Source: Acinetobacter nosocomialis NIPH 2119 (GTDB taxonomy: Bacteria > Pseudomonadota > Gammaproteobacteria > Pseudomonadales > Moraxellaceae). Taken from it: 64,000 bases of DNA. The stretch spans positions 2,704,170-2,768,169 of the forward strand of contig NZ_KB849239.1 in the NCBI RefSeq assembly GCF_000368085.1, read 5' to 3'. The translations under genes were made by a program, and so were the position numbers. Below the pieces are notes generated by a model. That model was not told where the DNA came from. It searched no databases and was given only the letters and a program-made list of their open reading frames with translations. Shown piece by piece: positions 36,781 to 47,008 of the stretch (its first letter is position 1; every line of letters begins with the position of its first letter).

Positions 36781-36806
36781 AAAAGCCACCCAAAGGTGGC
36801 TTTTTT
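36781..36806. terminator. Bidirectional terminator between the Mrp operon and rbfA
   Basis: AAAAGCCACC (36781-36790) pairs with GGTGGCTTTT (36795-36804), loop CAAA, with T-runs on both sides. It serves the Mrp operon on the plus strand and rimP-nusA-infB-rbfA on the minus strand. Confidence 0.9.
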
Positions 36807-36820
36807 ATTTTGAGTATAAA

Positions 36821-37222
36821 TTACTCTTCGTCATCTGACTTACGTTCCGGTAAATCTTGTACCGCTTTTTCAATAAGACCAAACATATAATTACCATATG
36901 CATTCGTCTTATCGTAATGGAAACGTAAGCGAGGCGTAATACGTGTTTTGATACGACGACTGAGTTCATGACGCAAGAAACCAGAAGCTTTATTTAATAC
37001 ATCTAAAGTTTCTTTATTTGCTGCTTCACTCTGCTCATCACCTAGCTCACGCCCCATAACAGTAACGTAAACTTCAGCGTATCCCATATCCGCACTGACT
37101 TTCACGGCTGAGATGGTCACTAGACCACCCAGACGCGGATCTTTTAACTCCTGACGGATTAGATCAGACAGCTCACGCTGTACTGAATCCGCCATTCGCT
37201 TTAAGCGTTGGCTACCCGCCAT
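36821..37222 (-). CDS. rbfA: Ribosome-binding factor A
   Basis: This 133-residue protein has the KH-type fold of RbfA, needed for 16S rRNA 5'-end maturation and cold adaptation. Family elements are QRLKRMADSVQRELSDLI, DPRLGGLVTISAVKVSADM, AEVYVTV and the ending SRRIKTRITPRLRFHYD. Its ATG overlaps the infB stop by one base (TAATG). In E. coli truB follows; here rbfA is the last gene and a terminator follows. Confidence 0.95.
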   Translation of the reverse strand: MAGSQRLKRMADSVQRELSDLIRQELKDPRLGGLVTISAVKVSADMGYAEVYVTVMGRELGDEQSEAANKETLDVLNKASGFLRHELSRRIKTRITPRLRFHYDKTNAYGNYMFGLIEKAVQDLPERKSDDEE

Positions 37223-39921
37223 TAAAGACTCCGTTTAATCAATTGAACATCATATACTTCGATCTTATCTTGTACTTTGATGTCTTTATAACCTTTAACC
37301 GCAAGACCACATTCCATACCAGCACGAACTTCATCAACTACATCTTTATAACGACGTAATGATTCAAGTTCACCTTGGAACACAACCACGTCATCACGTA
37401 ATACGCGAATCGGTTTATTACGGTGTAATGTACCTTCAAGTACCATACAGCCTGCTGCTGCACCAAACTTACTTGAGTGGAATACTTCACGTACTTCAGC
37501 AACACCCAAGATTGTTTCACGGTGTTCAGGAGCAAGTTTACCGCTCATGGCATCTTTCACATCATCAATCAATTCATAGATGATGCTGTAGTAACGAATA
37601 TCGATACCGTCTTGGTCACTTCTCTGACGCGCAGCTGTATCAGCACGAACGTTGAAGCCTAACAATACTGCTTCTGAAGATTCAGCAAGAATTACATCAG
37701 ATTCAGTAATCGCACCAACACCAGAACTAATTACACGAACTTTTACTTCATCAGTAGAGAGTTCATATAAAGCTGCATTCAATGCTTCTAAAGTACCACG
37801 TACGTCAGTTCTTAAAACAACGTTCACTGTAGGAACATCTTTTTTGCCCATTGACGACATGATATTTTCAAGACGCATTGCACTTTGACGCTCAATACGT
37901 TTTTGACGCTCACGGTCAGCACGAGCATCGGCAACTTCACGTGCTTTTTTCTCGTCATTTACAACAAGAACTTCGTCACCTGCCATTGGAGCATCTGGAA
38001 GACCCAGAATTTCTACCGGAATAGATGGTCCTGCTGATTTAATTGGCTTACCGTTTTCGTCAGACATTGCGCGGACACGACCATAAGATGAACCTGCAAG
38101 AACAAGGTCACCAATATTTAATGTACCGTTTTGAACAAGAATAGAAGTTACTGCACCACGGCCTTTATCAACACGCGCTTCAATAACAACACCTTGCGCA
38201 GCACCTTCAGCAGATGCTTTTAATTCCATCAATTCTGATTGAATAAGAATTAAATCAAGAAGTTCATCAATACCTTGTCCAGTATGTGCTGAAACTTTAG
38301 CAATCGGAACATCACCACCCCATTCTTCTGGAACGATTTGTTTCGTTGTTAATTCATTTAACACACGGTCTGGATCAGCAGATTCTTTATCCATCTTGTT
38401 GATTGCAACAATAATTGGAGTACCTGCTGCACGAGCATGGTCAATTGCTTCTGCAGTTTGTGGCATTACACCGTCATCTGCCGCAACAACCAATACCACG
38501 ATATCTGTTGCTTTAGCACCACGTGCACGCATTGAAGTAAACGCAGCATGTCCCGGTGTATCAAGGAATGTAATAATCCCTTTGTCTGTTTCAACGTGAT
38601 ACGCACCAATGTGCTGGGTAATACCACCTGCTTCACCAGCCGCAACTTTCGAACGACGGATACGGTCAAGCAATGATGTTTTACCATGGTCAACGTGACC
38701 CATAATCGTAACAACTGGTGGACGAGTTGTTTGCTCACCACGTGCTTCTTCAGCCGCTTCAAGCAAATTATCTTCCGCCTGTGTATCAGAAACTAGAACA
38801 GGGTTGTGTCCCATTTCTTCTACAACAAGTGCAGCTGTATCTTGGTCAATAGCTTGATCTTGATTAACCAACTCACCCATTTTCATAAGTGTTTTGATAA
38901 CTTCACGTACTTTAATCGCCATCTTTTGAGCAAGATCGGCAACAACAATACTTGAACCGATTTCTACGTCATAGACTTGCTTTTTAACTGGCTTTTCAAA
39001 TCCATGCTTGTTTGCTTGGCTTGATTTTAAACCACGTTTGTTATGGTTAACGAAGCTTTGCTCTTCTTGACCACGACGACCACCTTTCTTACCCGCACGC
39101 GGGTTAGTAGTTGCGCCACCGCGTTTAATTTCACGGTCTTCTTGCTTAAATGAATCTTCATACGCTTGGCCAACAAGACCTGAAGCAAGTGGAGAATCAT
39201 CAATTACACGAATTGTGGTAGTAGCATCGTCATTTGAGTACTTAGATGCCATTTTGCGCATTTGTTCAAGCGTACGTTGCTGAGCTTCTTCAGCCGCTTT
39301 ACGACGTGCAGCTTCTTCAGTTGCTTTTAACTGAGCTGTTTGAGCTTCACGCGCTTTCTTTTGCTCTAATGTTTCTGCTGGTTTTGGTGCAGGTTTTACT
39401 GTACCACCACCACGTTTTTTCACTACAACGGCAGCTTTAGGAGCTGACTGTGCAGCGCTATCTTGTTGATGAGCAGCACGCATTGCATCTAAAGTTGCTT
39501 TTGCTTTTTGCTCTGTTTGAAGACGCGCTTTTTGCTCTGCAGTTTCACGCGCTTGTTGATCTGCACGTGCTTTAGCTTCTGCTTCTGCACGCGCTTTAGC
39601 TTCTGCTGCAATTTGTTCTGGGTTTGGTTTAGCAAAAACCTGTTTTTTACGTACTTCTACGTTAATTGTTTTTGCTTTACCTGAAGTACTTGCAACTTTA
39701 GCGGTACTGGTTGTTTTACGTTTCAACGCAATTTTTCCTGTGTTACCACTTTCCTGACCATGCACTTTTTTCAAATGATTGACTAAAGTGTCCTGTTGTT
39801 CAGTGGTAATAATGTCGTCTGCTGTACGTTGAGGCAAACCTGCTTCGCGAGCCTGTTCTAGGAGCTTCTCAACAGGACGTCCTACACTGAGAGCTAACTC
39901 TTTAATCGACTTGTCCGTCAT
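37222..39921 (-). CDS. infB: Translation initiation factor IF-2
   Basis: This 899-residue GTPase places initiator tRNA on the 30S subunit. The N-terminal IF2_N domain ([21 protein letters not shown]) is followed by a long Lys/Ala/Glu/Gln-rich coiled region (about 95-235), a second IF2_N-type module ([20 protein letters not shown]), the G domain ([27 protein letters not shown]) and domains II-IV. AGGAG lies 7 nt before the ATG. It is co-transcribed with nusA (10-bp gap) and rbfA. In this window the initiator tRNA genes lie just upstream of the operon, as in E. coli. Confidence 0.97.
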   Translation of the reverse strand: MTDKSIKELALSVGRPVEKLLEQAREAGLPQRTADDIITTEQQDTLVNHLKKVHGQESGNTGKIALKRKTTSTAKVASTSGKAKTINVEVRKKQVFAKPNPEQIAAEAKARAEAEAKARADQQARETAEQKARLQTEQKAKATLDAMRAAHQQDSAAQSAPKAAVVVKKRGGGTVKPAPKPAETLEQKKAREAQTAQLKATEEAARRKAAEEAQQRTLEQMRKMASKYSNDDATTTIRVIDDSPLASGLVGQAYEDSFKQEDREIKRGGATTNPRAGKKGGRRGQEEQSFVNHNKRGLKSSQANKHGFEKPVKKQVYDVEIGSSIVVADLAQKMAIKVREVIKTLMKMGELVNQDQAIDQDTAALVVEEMGHNPVLVSDTQAEDNLLEAAEEARGEQTTRPPVVTIMGHVDHGKTSLLDRIRRSKVAAGEAGGITQHIGAYHVETDKGIITFLDTPGHAAFTSMRARGAKATDIVVLVVAADDGVMPQTAEAIDHARAAGTPIIVAINKMDKESADPDRVLNELTTKQIVPEEWGGDVPIAKVSAHTGQGIDELLDLILIQSELMELKASAEGAAQGVVIEARVDKGRGAVTSILVQNGTLNIGDLVLAGSSYGRVRAMSDENGKPIKSAGPSIPVEILGLPDAPMAGDEVLVVNDEKKAREVADARADRERQKRIERQSAMRLENIMSSMGKKDVPTVNVVLRTDVRGTLEALNAALYELSTDEVKVRVISSGVGAITESDVILAESSEAVLLGFNVRADTAARQRSDQDGIDIRYYSIIYELIDDVKDAMSGKLAPEHRETILGVAEVREVFHSSKFGAAAGCMVLEGTLHRNKPIRVLRDDVVVFQGELESLRRYKDVVDEVRAGMECGLAVKGYKDIKVQDKIEVYDVQLIKRSL

Positions 39922-39931
39922 ATTTCATCTC

Positions 39932-41416
39932 CTAGTTAAACCATGATTCGCGAGCTTTCATGATCAATTGACCTGCTTTTTCATGATCAAGACCTTCAAT
40001 ATCAGAGATATCGTCAGTAGCCTGATCTGCCAAATCATCAACGGTAATAATACCGCGAGCGGCAAGCGAGTAAGCGATCTCAGAAGTCATGCCTTCCATT
40101 GTGAGAAGGTCTGCGCTCGGTTCTTGAATATTTTCTTGCTGTTTCAAAGCATCAGTAAGGGCTGCTTCTTTTGCACGACTTTGCAATAACTCAACCAATT
40201 CAGCATCAAGCTCAATTTCGTCAAAAGTTTCAGCAGGAACATAAGCAATCTCTTCTAAAGAAGTGAAGCCCATTTCTACCAATGCCATTGCTAAATCTTC
40301 TTCAATATCTAAACGTGATACAAACATGTCGAGATATTGTTGAGCTTCATTTTGCTGACGAGCACGATACTCTTCTTCAAGCATCATGTCGAGTTTGTAG
40401 CCAGTTAAATCAGAAGCTAAGCGAACGTTTTGACCTTGTGAGCCAATCGCACGAGCTAATTGATCGCTGGTTGCAAAAATAATATCGGCACTTCTTGCAT
40501 CTTCATCAAGCACGATGCCTGAAACATCAGCTGGTTCTAATGCGCTAGCAATGTATTGAGCTGGATCATCAGACCAAACCACTACATCAATACGTTCACC
40601 GTTTAACTCCTGCTGTACAGCTTGAATACGCGTACCACGCATACCAATACATGCACCTACAGGGTCGATACGGTGATCATTTGTTTTCACTGCAATTTTA
40701 GCACGGACACCTGGTTGGCGTGCCGCTGCTTTAATTTCGATAATCTCTTCAGAAATTTCAGGAATTTCTTTTTTCATTAAAGCGATTAACATTTCAGGCT
40801 TAGCGCGTGATAACAATAACTGAGCGCCGCGGCCTTCACGGTTAACATTATATAAGATAGCGTTTACACGTTGCTTTGGACGAAGAATTTCTTTAGGAAT
40901 CATTTCTTCGCGAGCAAGATAAGCTTCTGCGTTGTCGCCTAAATCAATGATGAAACCATCTTTGGTTTGTTTTTTCACTTCACCGTAGATTAACTCACCC
41001 ACTTTAGATTCGTATGCATCAGCAACTAAAGCACGCTCAGCTTCACGGATTTTTTGTACGATAACCTGTTTTGCAATTTGCGCAGCAATACGGCCAAACT
41101 CGATAGATTCAACTTCAAGTTCACGCACATCACCAATTGACCATTTCGATGGATCAACATCAGAGATCGCATCTTGGCAAGCTGGCATTTCGTGATCTTC
41201 ATCCGCCACTACAGTCCATTGACGGAATGTACGGTAATCACCAGTTTTACGATCAATCTCTACACGAAGCTGAGCTTCTTCAGCATGCGTACCTTCGTAA
41301 AATCTTTTCTTCGTTGCAGCAACTAGAGCTTGTTCTAAAGCCTCGAAGATCGCTTCACGACTAACACCTTTTTCATTACTAACCGTTTCTACAACGGTAA
41401 GAATTTCGCGGCCCAT
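39932..41416 (-). CDS. nusA: Transcription termination/antitermination factor NusA
   Basis: This 494-residue RNA polymerase-binding factor has an N-terminal polymerase-binding domain, an S1 domain (about 135-200, ELIYGEVKKQTKDGFIIDLG), two KH domains (GACIGMRGTRIQAV and AIGSQGQNVRLASDL) and two C-terminal acidic repeats (DLAMALVEMGFTSLEEIA and SDIEGLDHEKAGQL). TAGGTG lies before the ATG at 41416. It sits between rimP and infB as usual. Confidence 0.97.
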   Translation of the reverse strand: MGREILTVVETVSNEKGVSREAIFEALEQALVAATKKRFYEGTHAEEAQLRVEIDRKTGDYRTFRQWTVVADEDHEMPACQDAISDVDPSKWSIGDVRELEVESIEFGRIAAQIAKQVIVQKIREAERALVADAYESKVGELIYGEVKKQTKDGFIIDLGDNAEAYLAREEMIPKEILRPKQRVNAILYNVNREGRGAQLLLSRAKPEMLIALMKKEIPEISEEIIEIKAAARQPGVRAKIAVKTNDHRIDPVGACIGMRGTRIQAVQQELNGERIDVVVWSDDPAQYIASALEPADVSGIVLDEDARSADIIFATSDQLARAIGSQGQNVRLASDLTGYKLDMMLEEEYRARQQNEAQQYLDMFVSRLDIEEDLAMALVEMGFTSLEEIAYVPAETFDEIELDAELVELLQSRAKEAALTDALKQQENIQEPSADLLTMEGMTSEIAYSLAARGIITVDDLADQATDDISDIEGLDHEKAGQLIMKARESWFN

Positions 41417-41453
41417 AAGTCACCTACCGATTTCTTATATAATTTAAATAAAT

Positions 41454-41978
41454 TTAATCTTGATAGATCAAGTTTGCTTTATCGATATTGTTGCTGTCGA
41501 TATCAAGCACATGCTTTCCTTCAACTTCAACCTTAATCTCTTCATTTTCAAGGTCTACAGCAAGGAGTTTTGCTTGAAATTTACGGCGATTTTCTACTGC
41601 TGCAATTAAACGCAAAGCAACTTGTTGTCCAATATAGCTTTGCAACTGTTCAAGTTGAAAAAATGGGCGATCCCAACCTGGTGAAGAAACTTCTAAAGAA
41701 TATTCACCTGAAATCGGATCATGAACATCCAACATCGCGCCGACTTGTTGTGTAACACGTACACAATCTTGTACGCCAATACCACGACCTTGTTCTACTT
41801 CACCATCTTCATTAATCACTGGTTCAGCGTTTTCATCAACCGGTCTATCGATATAAATACGCAATAATGAACGTTTACCTTGTGGAAGGAATTCGATTCC
41901 CCACAGGTCAACACCACATGCCTGCACTGCTGGAGCAATCATGTCATACAATGCTTGGGATTTATTTGATAATTTCAT
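41454..41978 (-). CDS. rimP: Ribosome maturation factor RimP
   Basis: This 174-residue protein acts in 30S assembly. The family patterns [37 protein letters not shown] and the C-terminal SH3-like domain are complete. A good promoter lies 55 bp upstream (42033-42061), and tandem hairpins separate it from the tRNA genes. First gene of rimP-nusA-infB-rbfA. Confidence 0.95.
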   Translation of the reverse strand: MKLSNKSQALYDMIAPAVQACGVDLWGIEFLPQGKRSLLRIYIDRPVDENAEPVINEDGEVEQGRGIGVQDCVRVTQQVGAMLDVHDPISGEYSLEVSSPGWDRPFFQLEQLQSYIGQQVALRLIAAVENRRKFQAKLLAVDLENEEIKVEVEGKHVLDIDSNNIDKANLIYQD

Positions 41979-42032
41979 TTACTCTCGTCATTCTCGTGCG
42001 ATTCAATCGGTTGTTTTAACCGACACAGACCT

Positions 42033-42061
42033 ACTATAGTGAAGCATGACTATTTGACCAA
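42033..42061 (-). promoter_or_regulatory. Promoter of rimP-nusA-infB-rbfA
   Basis: On the minus strand, TTGGTC (42061-42056) is followed by a 17-bp spacer and TATAGT (42038-42033). Transcription would start near 42026, about 48 nt before the rimP ATG. Confidence 0.65.
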
Positions 42062-42100
42062 TTGATGTCGACACTACACGATAGCGATACGATAACCAAT

Positions 42101-42121
42101 AAAAAAGGGCGTTAATCGCCC
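42101..42121 (-). terminator. Second terminator between the tRNA genes and rimP
   Basis: GGGCG (42107-42111) pairs with CGCCC (42117-42121), loop of 5 nt, and the minus strand continues with TTTTTT. It lies just upstream of the rimP promoter. Confidence 0.7.
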
Positions 42122-42128
42122 CTATGTA

Positions 42129-42154
42129 GCACAGAAAACAATAGTCCACTGTGC
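42129..42154 (-). other. Hairpin between the two terminators after the tRNA genes
   Basis: GCACAG (42129-42134) pairs with CTGTGC (42149-42154) around a 14-nt loop. There is no T-run of its own. Confidence 0.4.
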
Positions 42155-42180
42155 AAAAAGGCCCACCTGTCTGTGAGCCT
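42155..42180 (-). terminator. First terminator after the tRNA genes
   Basis: AGGCCCAC (42159-42166) pairs with GTGAGCCT (42173-42180) as an 8-bp stem with one G-U pair on the minus strand, followed by TTTTT. It lies 14 bp from the 3' end of the nearer tRNA-Met. Confidence 0.75.
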
Positions 42181-42193
42181 CTTTTAAGAAACT

Positions 42194-42270
<77 letters not shown>

Positions 42271-42283
42271 TCAACGTGCAAAA

Positions 42284-42311
42284 ATTATATACAAATATCG
42301 AAAAAAGTCAA
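42284..42311 (-). promoter_or_regulatory. Promoter of tRNA-Met copy 1
   Basis: On the minus strand TTGACT (42311-42306), a 16-bp spacer and a perfect TATAAT (42289-42284) lie between the two tRNA-Met genes, 14 bp before the mature 5' end. Confidence 0.7.
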
Positions 42312-42358
42312 TGTAAACTTTACAATATTCGCTTGATTAAGTTGCACCTTAATCAAAT

Positions 42359-42435
<77 letters not shown>

Positions 42436-42473
42436 TCAATAAACTGCTTGCACTCAACTTTCTGGTTCAAAGT

Positions 42474-42558
42474 TGGTGCGGAAGGGGGGACTTGAACCCC
42501 CACGCCCGAAGGCACTACCACCTCAAGGTAGCGTGTCTACCAATTCCACCACCACCGC
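42474..42558 (-). tRNA. tRNA-Leu (GAG)
   Basis: An 85-nt class II tRNA with CCA encoded. The anticodon loop TTGAGGT gives GAG, reading CUC and CUU, and the variable arm is TGCCTTCGGGCG. Acceptor positions 5 and 68 appear to be T and T, and 6-67 is G-T, so the acceptor stem has an internal weak spot. A TAGAAT -10-like box lies at 42578-42573; no convincing -35. The order secG-tRNA-Leu(GAG) is also found in E. coli. Confidence 0.93.
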
Positions 42559-42614
42559 AGCTTGTGGGACGCATTCTAGTCCTTTCAACTGCAAAAGGAA
42601 AGCCCTATTTCGAA

Positions 42615-42944
42615 TTATTGACCCGTTTTTGGTGCATTTGGTGAAGTTTCAGGCGATGTTGTTTGAGCTGGTGCTGTTGTTTGTACAGTTTTCAAACTAT
42701 ATGCCTCTGTAGTCTGTTTTTTTGCAAAAACAGCAAGAGTCAAACTCGTTACAAAAAACAATGCAGTTAAAACAGCAGTCAGGCGAGTAAGGAAGTTACC
42801 CGAACCAGATGCACCAAATACAGTTGCTGCACCGCCACCACCAAAAGAAGCACCAGCATCTGCGCCTTTACCATGTTGCACTAAAATCAATGCAATCATC
42901 AGTACAGCTAAAATAATATGTACAACAAGTACAAAAGAGTGCAT
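42615..42944 (-). CDS. secG: Protein translocase subunit SecG
   Basis: This 109-residue small membrane protein of the SecYEG translocon has two helices (VLVVHIILAVLMIALILVQ and LTRLTAVLTALFFVTSLTLAVF) joined by a Gly/Ala-rich loop (GKGADAGASFGGGGAATVFGA). The polar C-terminal tail is rich in Thr and Pro. It follows tpiA by 12 bp and precedes tRNA-Leu(GAG). Confidence 0.93.
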   Translation of the reverse strand: MHSFVLVVHIILAVLMIALILVQHGKGADAGASFGGGGAATVFGASGSGNFLTRLTAVLTALFFVTSLTLAVFAKKQTTEAYSLKTVQTTAPAQTTSPETSPNAPKTGQ

Positions 42945-42956
42945 ACCCTATCCTCG

Positions 42957-43751
42957 TTATTTGCTTTGCGCGAAGGCTTGTACAATTTGATAAAAAGATG
43001 CTGCATTTAATGAAGCACCACCCACCAACGCACCATTAATATCTGGACATGCAGCTAATTCAACAGCATTTTCAGCTTTTACACTACCACCATATAAAAT
43101 AGCAATACTTGAACCCGCTGAAGTAAGCTGGCATAAGCCTTCACGAATTTTAGCGTGCATTGCTTGCGCATCTTGTGGTGAAGCTGTTTTACCAGTACCA
43201 ATTGCCCAAATCGGCTCATAAGCAATTACGACTTGGTTTTGCCACTGTTCAGCAGTCACTACGGGTGCAATATCACAAATTTGTTGTAAAACAACTTGCT
43301 CTGCCTGCCCTTGTTCACGCTGTTCAAGACTTTCGCCCACACAATAAATGACAGTCAAGCCCGCATTTAATGCATTTTGGAGTTTCGCCTTCAAAATTTC
43401 AACGTTATCGCCAAAAATATCACGGCGTTCAGAGTGTCCGACCAATACGAAATTAATTTGGCTATCTTTTAATAATTCTGCACTAACTTCGCCAGTATAA
43501 GCACCTGTACCTGCAATACGCGATACATCTTGCGCAACTGTATATACCGTTCTTGCAGCATCCTGCAATTGCGCCTGTACTGTTGTAAGTGCAATAGAAA
43601 CAGGGGCAACGCCCACATGGCAGCTTTCATCTGCAATTTGGTTTTGTTGCAATAATTGTTTAAATTCTTCTATAAGTTGGTTGGCGTTAGCACGCATTGG
43701 ATTCATTTTCCAGTTGCCAACTACCCAAGGCGTAATCGTCGAACCCGACAT
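42957..43751 (-). CDS. tpiA: Triose-phosphate isomerase
   Basis: This glycolytic enzyme interconverts dihydroxyacetone phosphate and glyceraldehyde 3-phosphate. It shows GNWKMN with the catalytic Lys, the catalytic His in LVGHSERR, the catalytic Glu in [14 protein letters not shown] and the phosphate-binding YGGSV. The frame opens three codons earlier with a GTG (43760), but AGGTG with six bases before the ATG at 43751 makes this the better start (264 residues). It precedes secG by 12 bp. The upstream 290 bp hold the divergent promoters of tpiA and pilB, with no clear consensus boxes. Confidence 0.95.
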   Translation of the reverse strand: MSGSTITPWVVGNWKMNPMRANANQLIEEFKQLLQQNQIADESCHVGVAPVSIALTTVQAQLQDAARTVYTVAQDVSRIAGTGAYTGEVSAELLKDSQINFVLVGHSERRDIFGDNVEILKAKLQNALNAGLTVIYCVGESLEQREQGQAEQVVLQQICDIAPVVTAEQWQNQVVIAYEPIWAIGTGKTASPQDAQAMHAKIREGLCQLTSAGSSIAILYGGSVKAENAVELAACPDINGALVGGASLNAASFYQIVQAFAQSK

Positions 43752-44041
43752 ACTGCTCACCTTTCATCAAAAATGCAGCACATTCTACACGCATTTATAC
43801 AAATTTCAGATACTTTTCTTTAAAGGGATTACTTATATCTTTTCTTCTCTTTGAAATTAAGAAAAACTTTATAGCCATTCGAAGTTAAACATTCTAAAAA
43901 TTAATCTTTAAAAACTTCGACTAGTTCAAGCTTTAATAGCTCGAGTAAGACTAGAGCAACACTTTATAAGGTAGTAATTTTACATAACAAAAGTATAATT
44001 TTTCATATACCAATTATAAACACATTAGCATAGGCAGGCAG

Positions 44042-45754
44042 ATGTCAGTATTACATACATCTCCAAAATTTACGGGGTTTTTTCGGCGTTTAGTCGAAGA
44101 AAAGCATGTGTCGGCAGCGACCATGCAAAATGCATTAGATGCAGCAAAGAGAGCCAAGCAGGATACAGTCGCATATTTAATTGAAGAGGTACATCTCTCC
44201 CCTTCTTTATTGGCTGAAACCATTTCTGCGGAGTTTGCTGAACCATATTTTGATCTAGATGTTTATGACACATCTCAGATTCCTAAAGATCTGGTCGATC
44301 AAAAACTGATTTTAAAACATCGAATTTTGCCGCTCATTCAAAGAGGACAAATTCTATATGTCGCCACCAGCAATCCAAGTAATATTGAAGCAATCGATGC
44401 AATCCGTTTTAACAGTAAATTGCTGGTTGAACCTGTTATTGTCGAGCATCATAAGCTGGAAAAAGTTTTAGGCCAGCATTTTGCAGAAGAAAGCAGCTTT
44501 GACTTTAATGATGAAGAGTTTGATCTTGACGTCAGCCTTGATGGTCCTACCACTCAAGAAGATGAAGAAGAAACACCTCAAGGTGATGAAGCTCCTATTG
44601 TTAAATATATTAATAAGTTGCTTATTGATGCCATTCGTATGGGCGCGTCAGATTTACATTTTGAGCCTTATGAAAAGTCATATCGGGTACGTTATCGTGT
44701 CGATGGTGTGTTACGTCAAATTGCCAATCCGCCTTTACAACTTGCAAACCGTTTGGCATCACGCTTAAAAGTAATGTCCCAAATGGACATTTCCGAAAAA
44801 CGTGTCCCACAAGATGGTCGTATTAAACTTAAGCTATCAAAAACCAAAGCAATTGATTTCCGTGTGAACTCTCTCCCTACCTTGTTTGGTGAAAAATTAG
44901 TTCTACGTATTCTTGATCCATCAAGCGCAATGCTAGGCATTGATGCATTAGGCTACGAAGAAGAACAAAAAGCTTTATTTATGGAAGCTTTAGATAAACC
45001 ACAAGGTATGCTTTTGATTACTGGACCAACAGGTTCCGGTAAAACTGTATCTCTATATACAGGCTTAAATATTTTAAATACTGAAAGTTCCAATATTTCT
45101 ACTGCCGAGGATCCAGTGGAAATTAACTTAGAAGGTATTAATCAGGTTAACGTCAATCCTAAAGTGGGTTTAACATTTGCAGCTGCTCTTAAGTCTTTTT
45201 TACGTCAAGACCCTGACATTATTATGGTCGGTGAGATTCGTGACTTGGAAACAGCAGAAATTGCGATTAAGGCTGCTCAAACCGGCCACATGGTGATGTC
45301 AACACTACATACCAATAGTGCTCCGGAAACATTGACCCGTCTACGCAATATGGGGGTTCCTTCTTTTAATATTGCAACATCAGTAAATCTAGTGATTGCA
45401 CAGCGTTTAGCACGTCGTCTTTGTTCTCAATGTAAAATACCTGCTGATATTCCTAAACAAAGCTTATTAGAAATGGGCTTTACCGAACAAGATTTAGCAC
45501 ATCCAGATTTTCGGGTTTTTCAACCCGTGGGCTGTCCTGAATGTCGTGAAGGCTATAAAGGCCGTGTCGGTATTTATGAGGTAATGAAAGTTACACCTGA
45601 AATTTCCAAGATTATTATGGAAGATGGCAACGCTTTAGAAATCGCGGCTGCTTCTGAAAAATTGGGGTTTAATAATCTACGTCGTTCAGGTTTAAAAAAG
45701 GTGATGCAAGGGGTGACCTCTTTACAAGAAGTTAACCGTGTAACCAGTGAATAA
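44042..45754 (+). CDS. pilB: Type IV pilus assembly ATPase PilB
   Basis: This 570-residue hexameric cytoplasmic ATPase powers pilus extension. It has an N-terminal MshEN-type region (1 to about 150), an acidic linker (FNDEEFDLDV, EDEEET), Walker A GPTGSGKTVSLYT, the Asp box and Walker B (IIMVGEIRDLETAEI), a His box, and the tetracysteine zinc motif CSQCK...CPECREG. First of pilB-pilC-pilD. The upstream 281-bp region has no recognisable sigma54 site. Acinetobacter uses this pilus for twitching and natural transformation. Confidence 0.96.
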   Translation: MSVLHTSPKFTGFFRRLVEEKHVSAATMQNALDAAKRAKQDTVAYLIEEVHLSPSLLAETISAEFAEPYFDLDVYDTSQIPKDLVDQKLILKHRILPLIQRGQILYVATSNPSNIEAIDAIRFNSKLLVEPVIVEHHKLEKVLGQHFAEESSFDFNDEEFDLDVSLDGPTTQEDEEETPQGDEAPIVKYINKLLIDAIRMGASDLHFEPYEKSYRVRYRVDGVLRQIANPPLQLANRLASRLKVMSQMDISEKRVPQDGRIKLKLSKTKAIDFRVNSLPTLFGEKLVLRILDPSSAMLGIDALGYEEEQKALFMEALDKPQGMLLITGPTGSGKTVSLYTGLNILNTESSNISTAEDPVEINLEGINQVNVNPKVGLTFAAALKSFLRQDPDIIMVGEIRDLETAEIAIKAAQTGHMVMSTLHTNSAPETLTRLRNMGVPSFNIATSVNLVIAQRLARRLCSQCKIPADIPKQSLLEMGFTEQDLAHPDFRVFQPVGCPECREGYKGRVGIYEVMKVTPEISKIIMEDGNALEIAAASEKLGFNNLRRSGLKKVMQGVTSLQEVNRVTSE

Positions 45755-45781
45755 GACACTATTTAAAATAAGGATAATCTA

Positions 45782-47008
45782 ATGGCTGTCAAAAAGGCAC
45801 AAATGATGCCGACTTTTGCTTATGAAGGGGTTGACCGTAAGGGCGTAAAAATTAAAGGAGAACTTCCGGCTAAAAATATGGCTTTAGCCAAAGTAACCTT
45901 ACGCAAACAAGGGGTGACTGTTCGAACTATACGTGAAAAACGTAAAAATATTCTTGAAGGGTTATTTAAGAAAAAAGTAACTACACTCGATATTACGATT
46001 TTTACCCGACAACTTGCGACTATGATGAAAGCTGGTGTACCTCTAGTACAAGGCTTTGAAATTGTAGCAGAAGGTTTAGAAAACCCTGCCATGCGAGAGG
46101 TTGTCCTCGGTATTAAAAGTGAAGTTGAAGGTGGTAGTACCTTTGCCTCAGCTTTAAAAAAGTACCCTCAACATTTTGATAACTTGTTTTGTTCACTTGT
46201 TGAATCTGGTGAACAATCAGGTGCACTCGAAACGATGTTGGATCGCGTTGCAATTTATAAAGAAAAAAGTGAGTTGCTCAAGCAAAAAATTAAGAAAGCA
46301 ATGAAATACCCTGCAACAGTTATTGTGGTAGCCATTGTGGTGACTATTATTTTGATGGTTAAAGTAGTCCCCGTTTTCCAAGATTTATTTGCTTCTTTCG
46401 GCGCAGAATTACCAGCATTTACACAAATGGTCGTGAATATGTCGAAATGGATGCAGGAATACTGGTTCATTATGATTATTGCGATTGGTGTATTTATTGC
46501 TGCGTTTTTAGAAGCAAAAAAACGTAGTAAAAAGTTTCGTGATGGCTTAGATAAACTGGCGCTTAAGTTACCTATTTTCGGAGATCTGGTTTATAAAGCA
46601 ATTATTGCCCGTTATAGCCGCACGCTTGCTACAACATTTGCCGCAGGTGTTCCGCTTATTGATGCACTAGAGTCGACTGCAGGCGCAACAAATAATGTCA
46701 TTTATGAGCAAGCTGTGATGAAAATTCGTGAAGATGTGGCAACCGGTCAACAACTTCAATTTGCTATGCGAGTATCTAATCGTTTTCCATCTATGGCTAT
46801 ACAAATGGTTGCAATTGGTGAAGAATCGGGTGCACTAGACAGCATGCTCGATAAAGTTGCCACTTACTATGAAAATGAAGTGGATAATGCCGTTGATGGT
46901 TTAACTTCTATGATGGAACCTTTAATTATGGCAATTTTAGGGGTACTCGTAGGCGGTCTGGTAATTGCTATGTATCTTCCAATTTTCCAAATGGGCTCAG
47001 TTGTATAA
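45782..47008 (+). CDS. pilC: Type IV pilus inner-membrane platform protein PilC
   Basis: This 408-residue GspF-family protein has two cytoplasmic four-helix domains, FTRQLATMMKAGVPLVQGF (first) and YSRTLATTFAAGVPLIDAL (second), and three membrane helices. It transfers the motor's motion to the pilin. ATG 27 bp after pilB; the stop overlaps the pilD ATG by one base. Confidence 0.96.
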   Translation: MAVKKAQMMPTFAYEGVDRKGVKIKGELPAKNMALAKVTLRKQGVTVRTIREKRKNILEGLFKKKVTTLDITIFTRQLATMMKAGVPLVQGFEIVAEGLENPAMREVVLGIKSEVEGGSTFASALKKYPQHFDNLFCSLVESGEQSGALETMLDRVAIYKEKSELLKQKIKKAMKYPATVIVVAIVVTIILMVKVVPVFQDLFASFGAELPAFTQMVVNMSKWMQEYWFIMIIAIGVFIAAFLEAKKRSKKFRDGLDKLALKLPIFGDLVYKAIIARYSRTLATTFAAGVPLIDALESTAGATNNVIYEQAVMKIREDVATGQQLQFAMRVSNRFPSMAIQMVAIGEESGALDSMLDKVATYYENEVDNAVDGLTSMMEPLIMAILGVLVGGLVIAMYLPIFQMGSVV

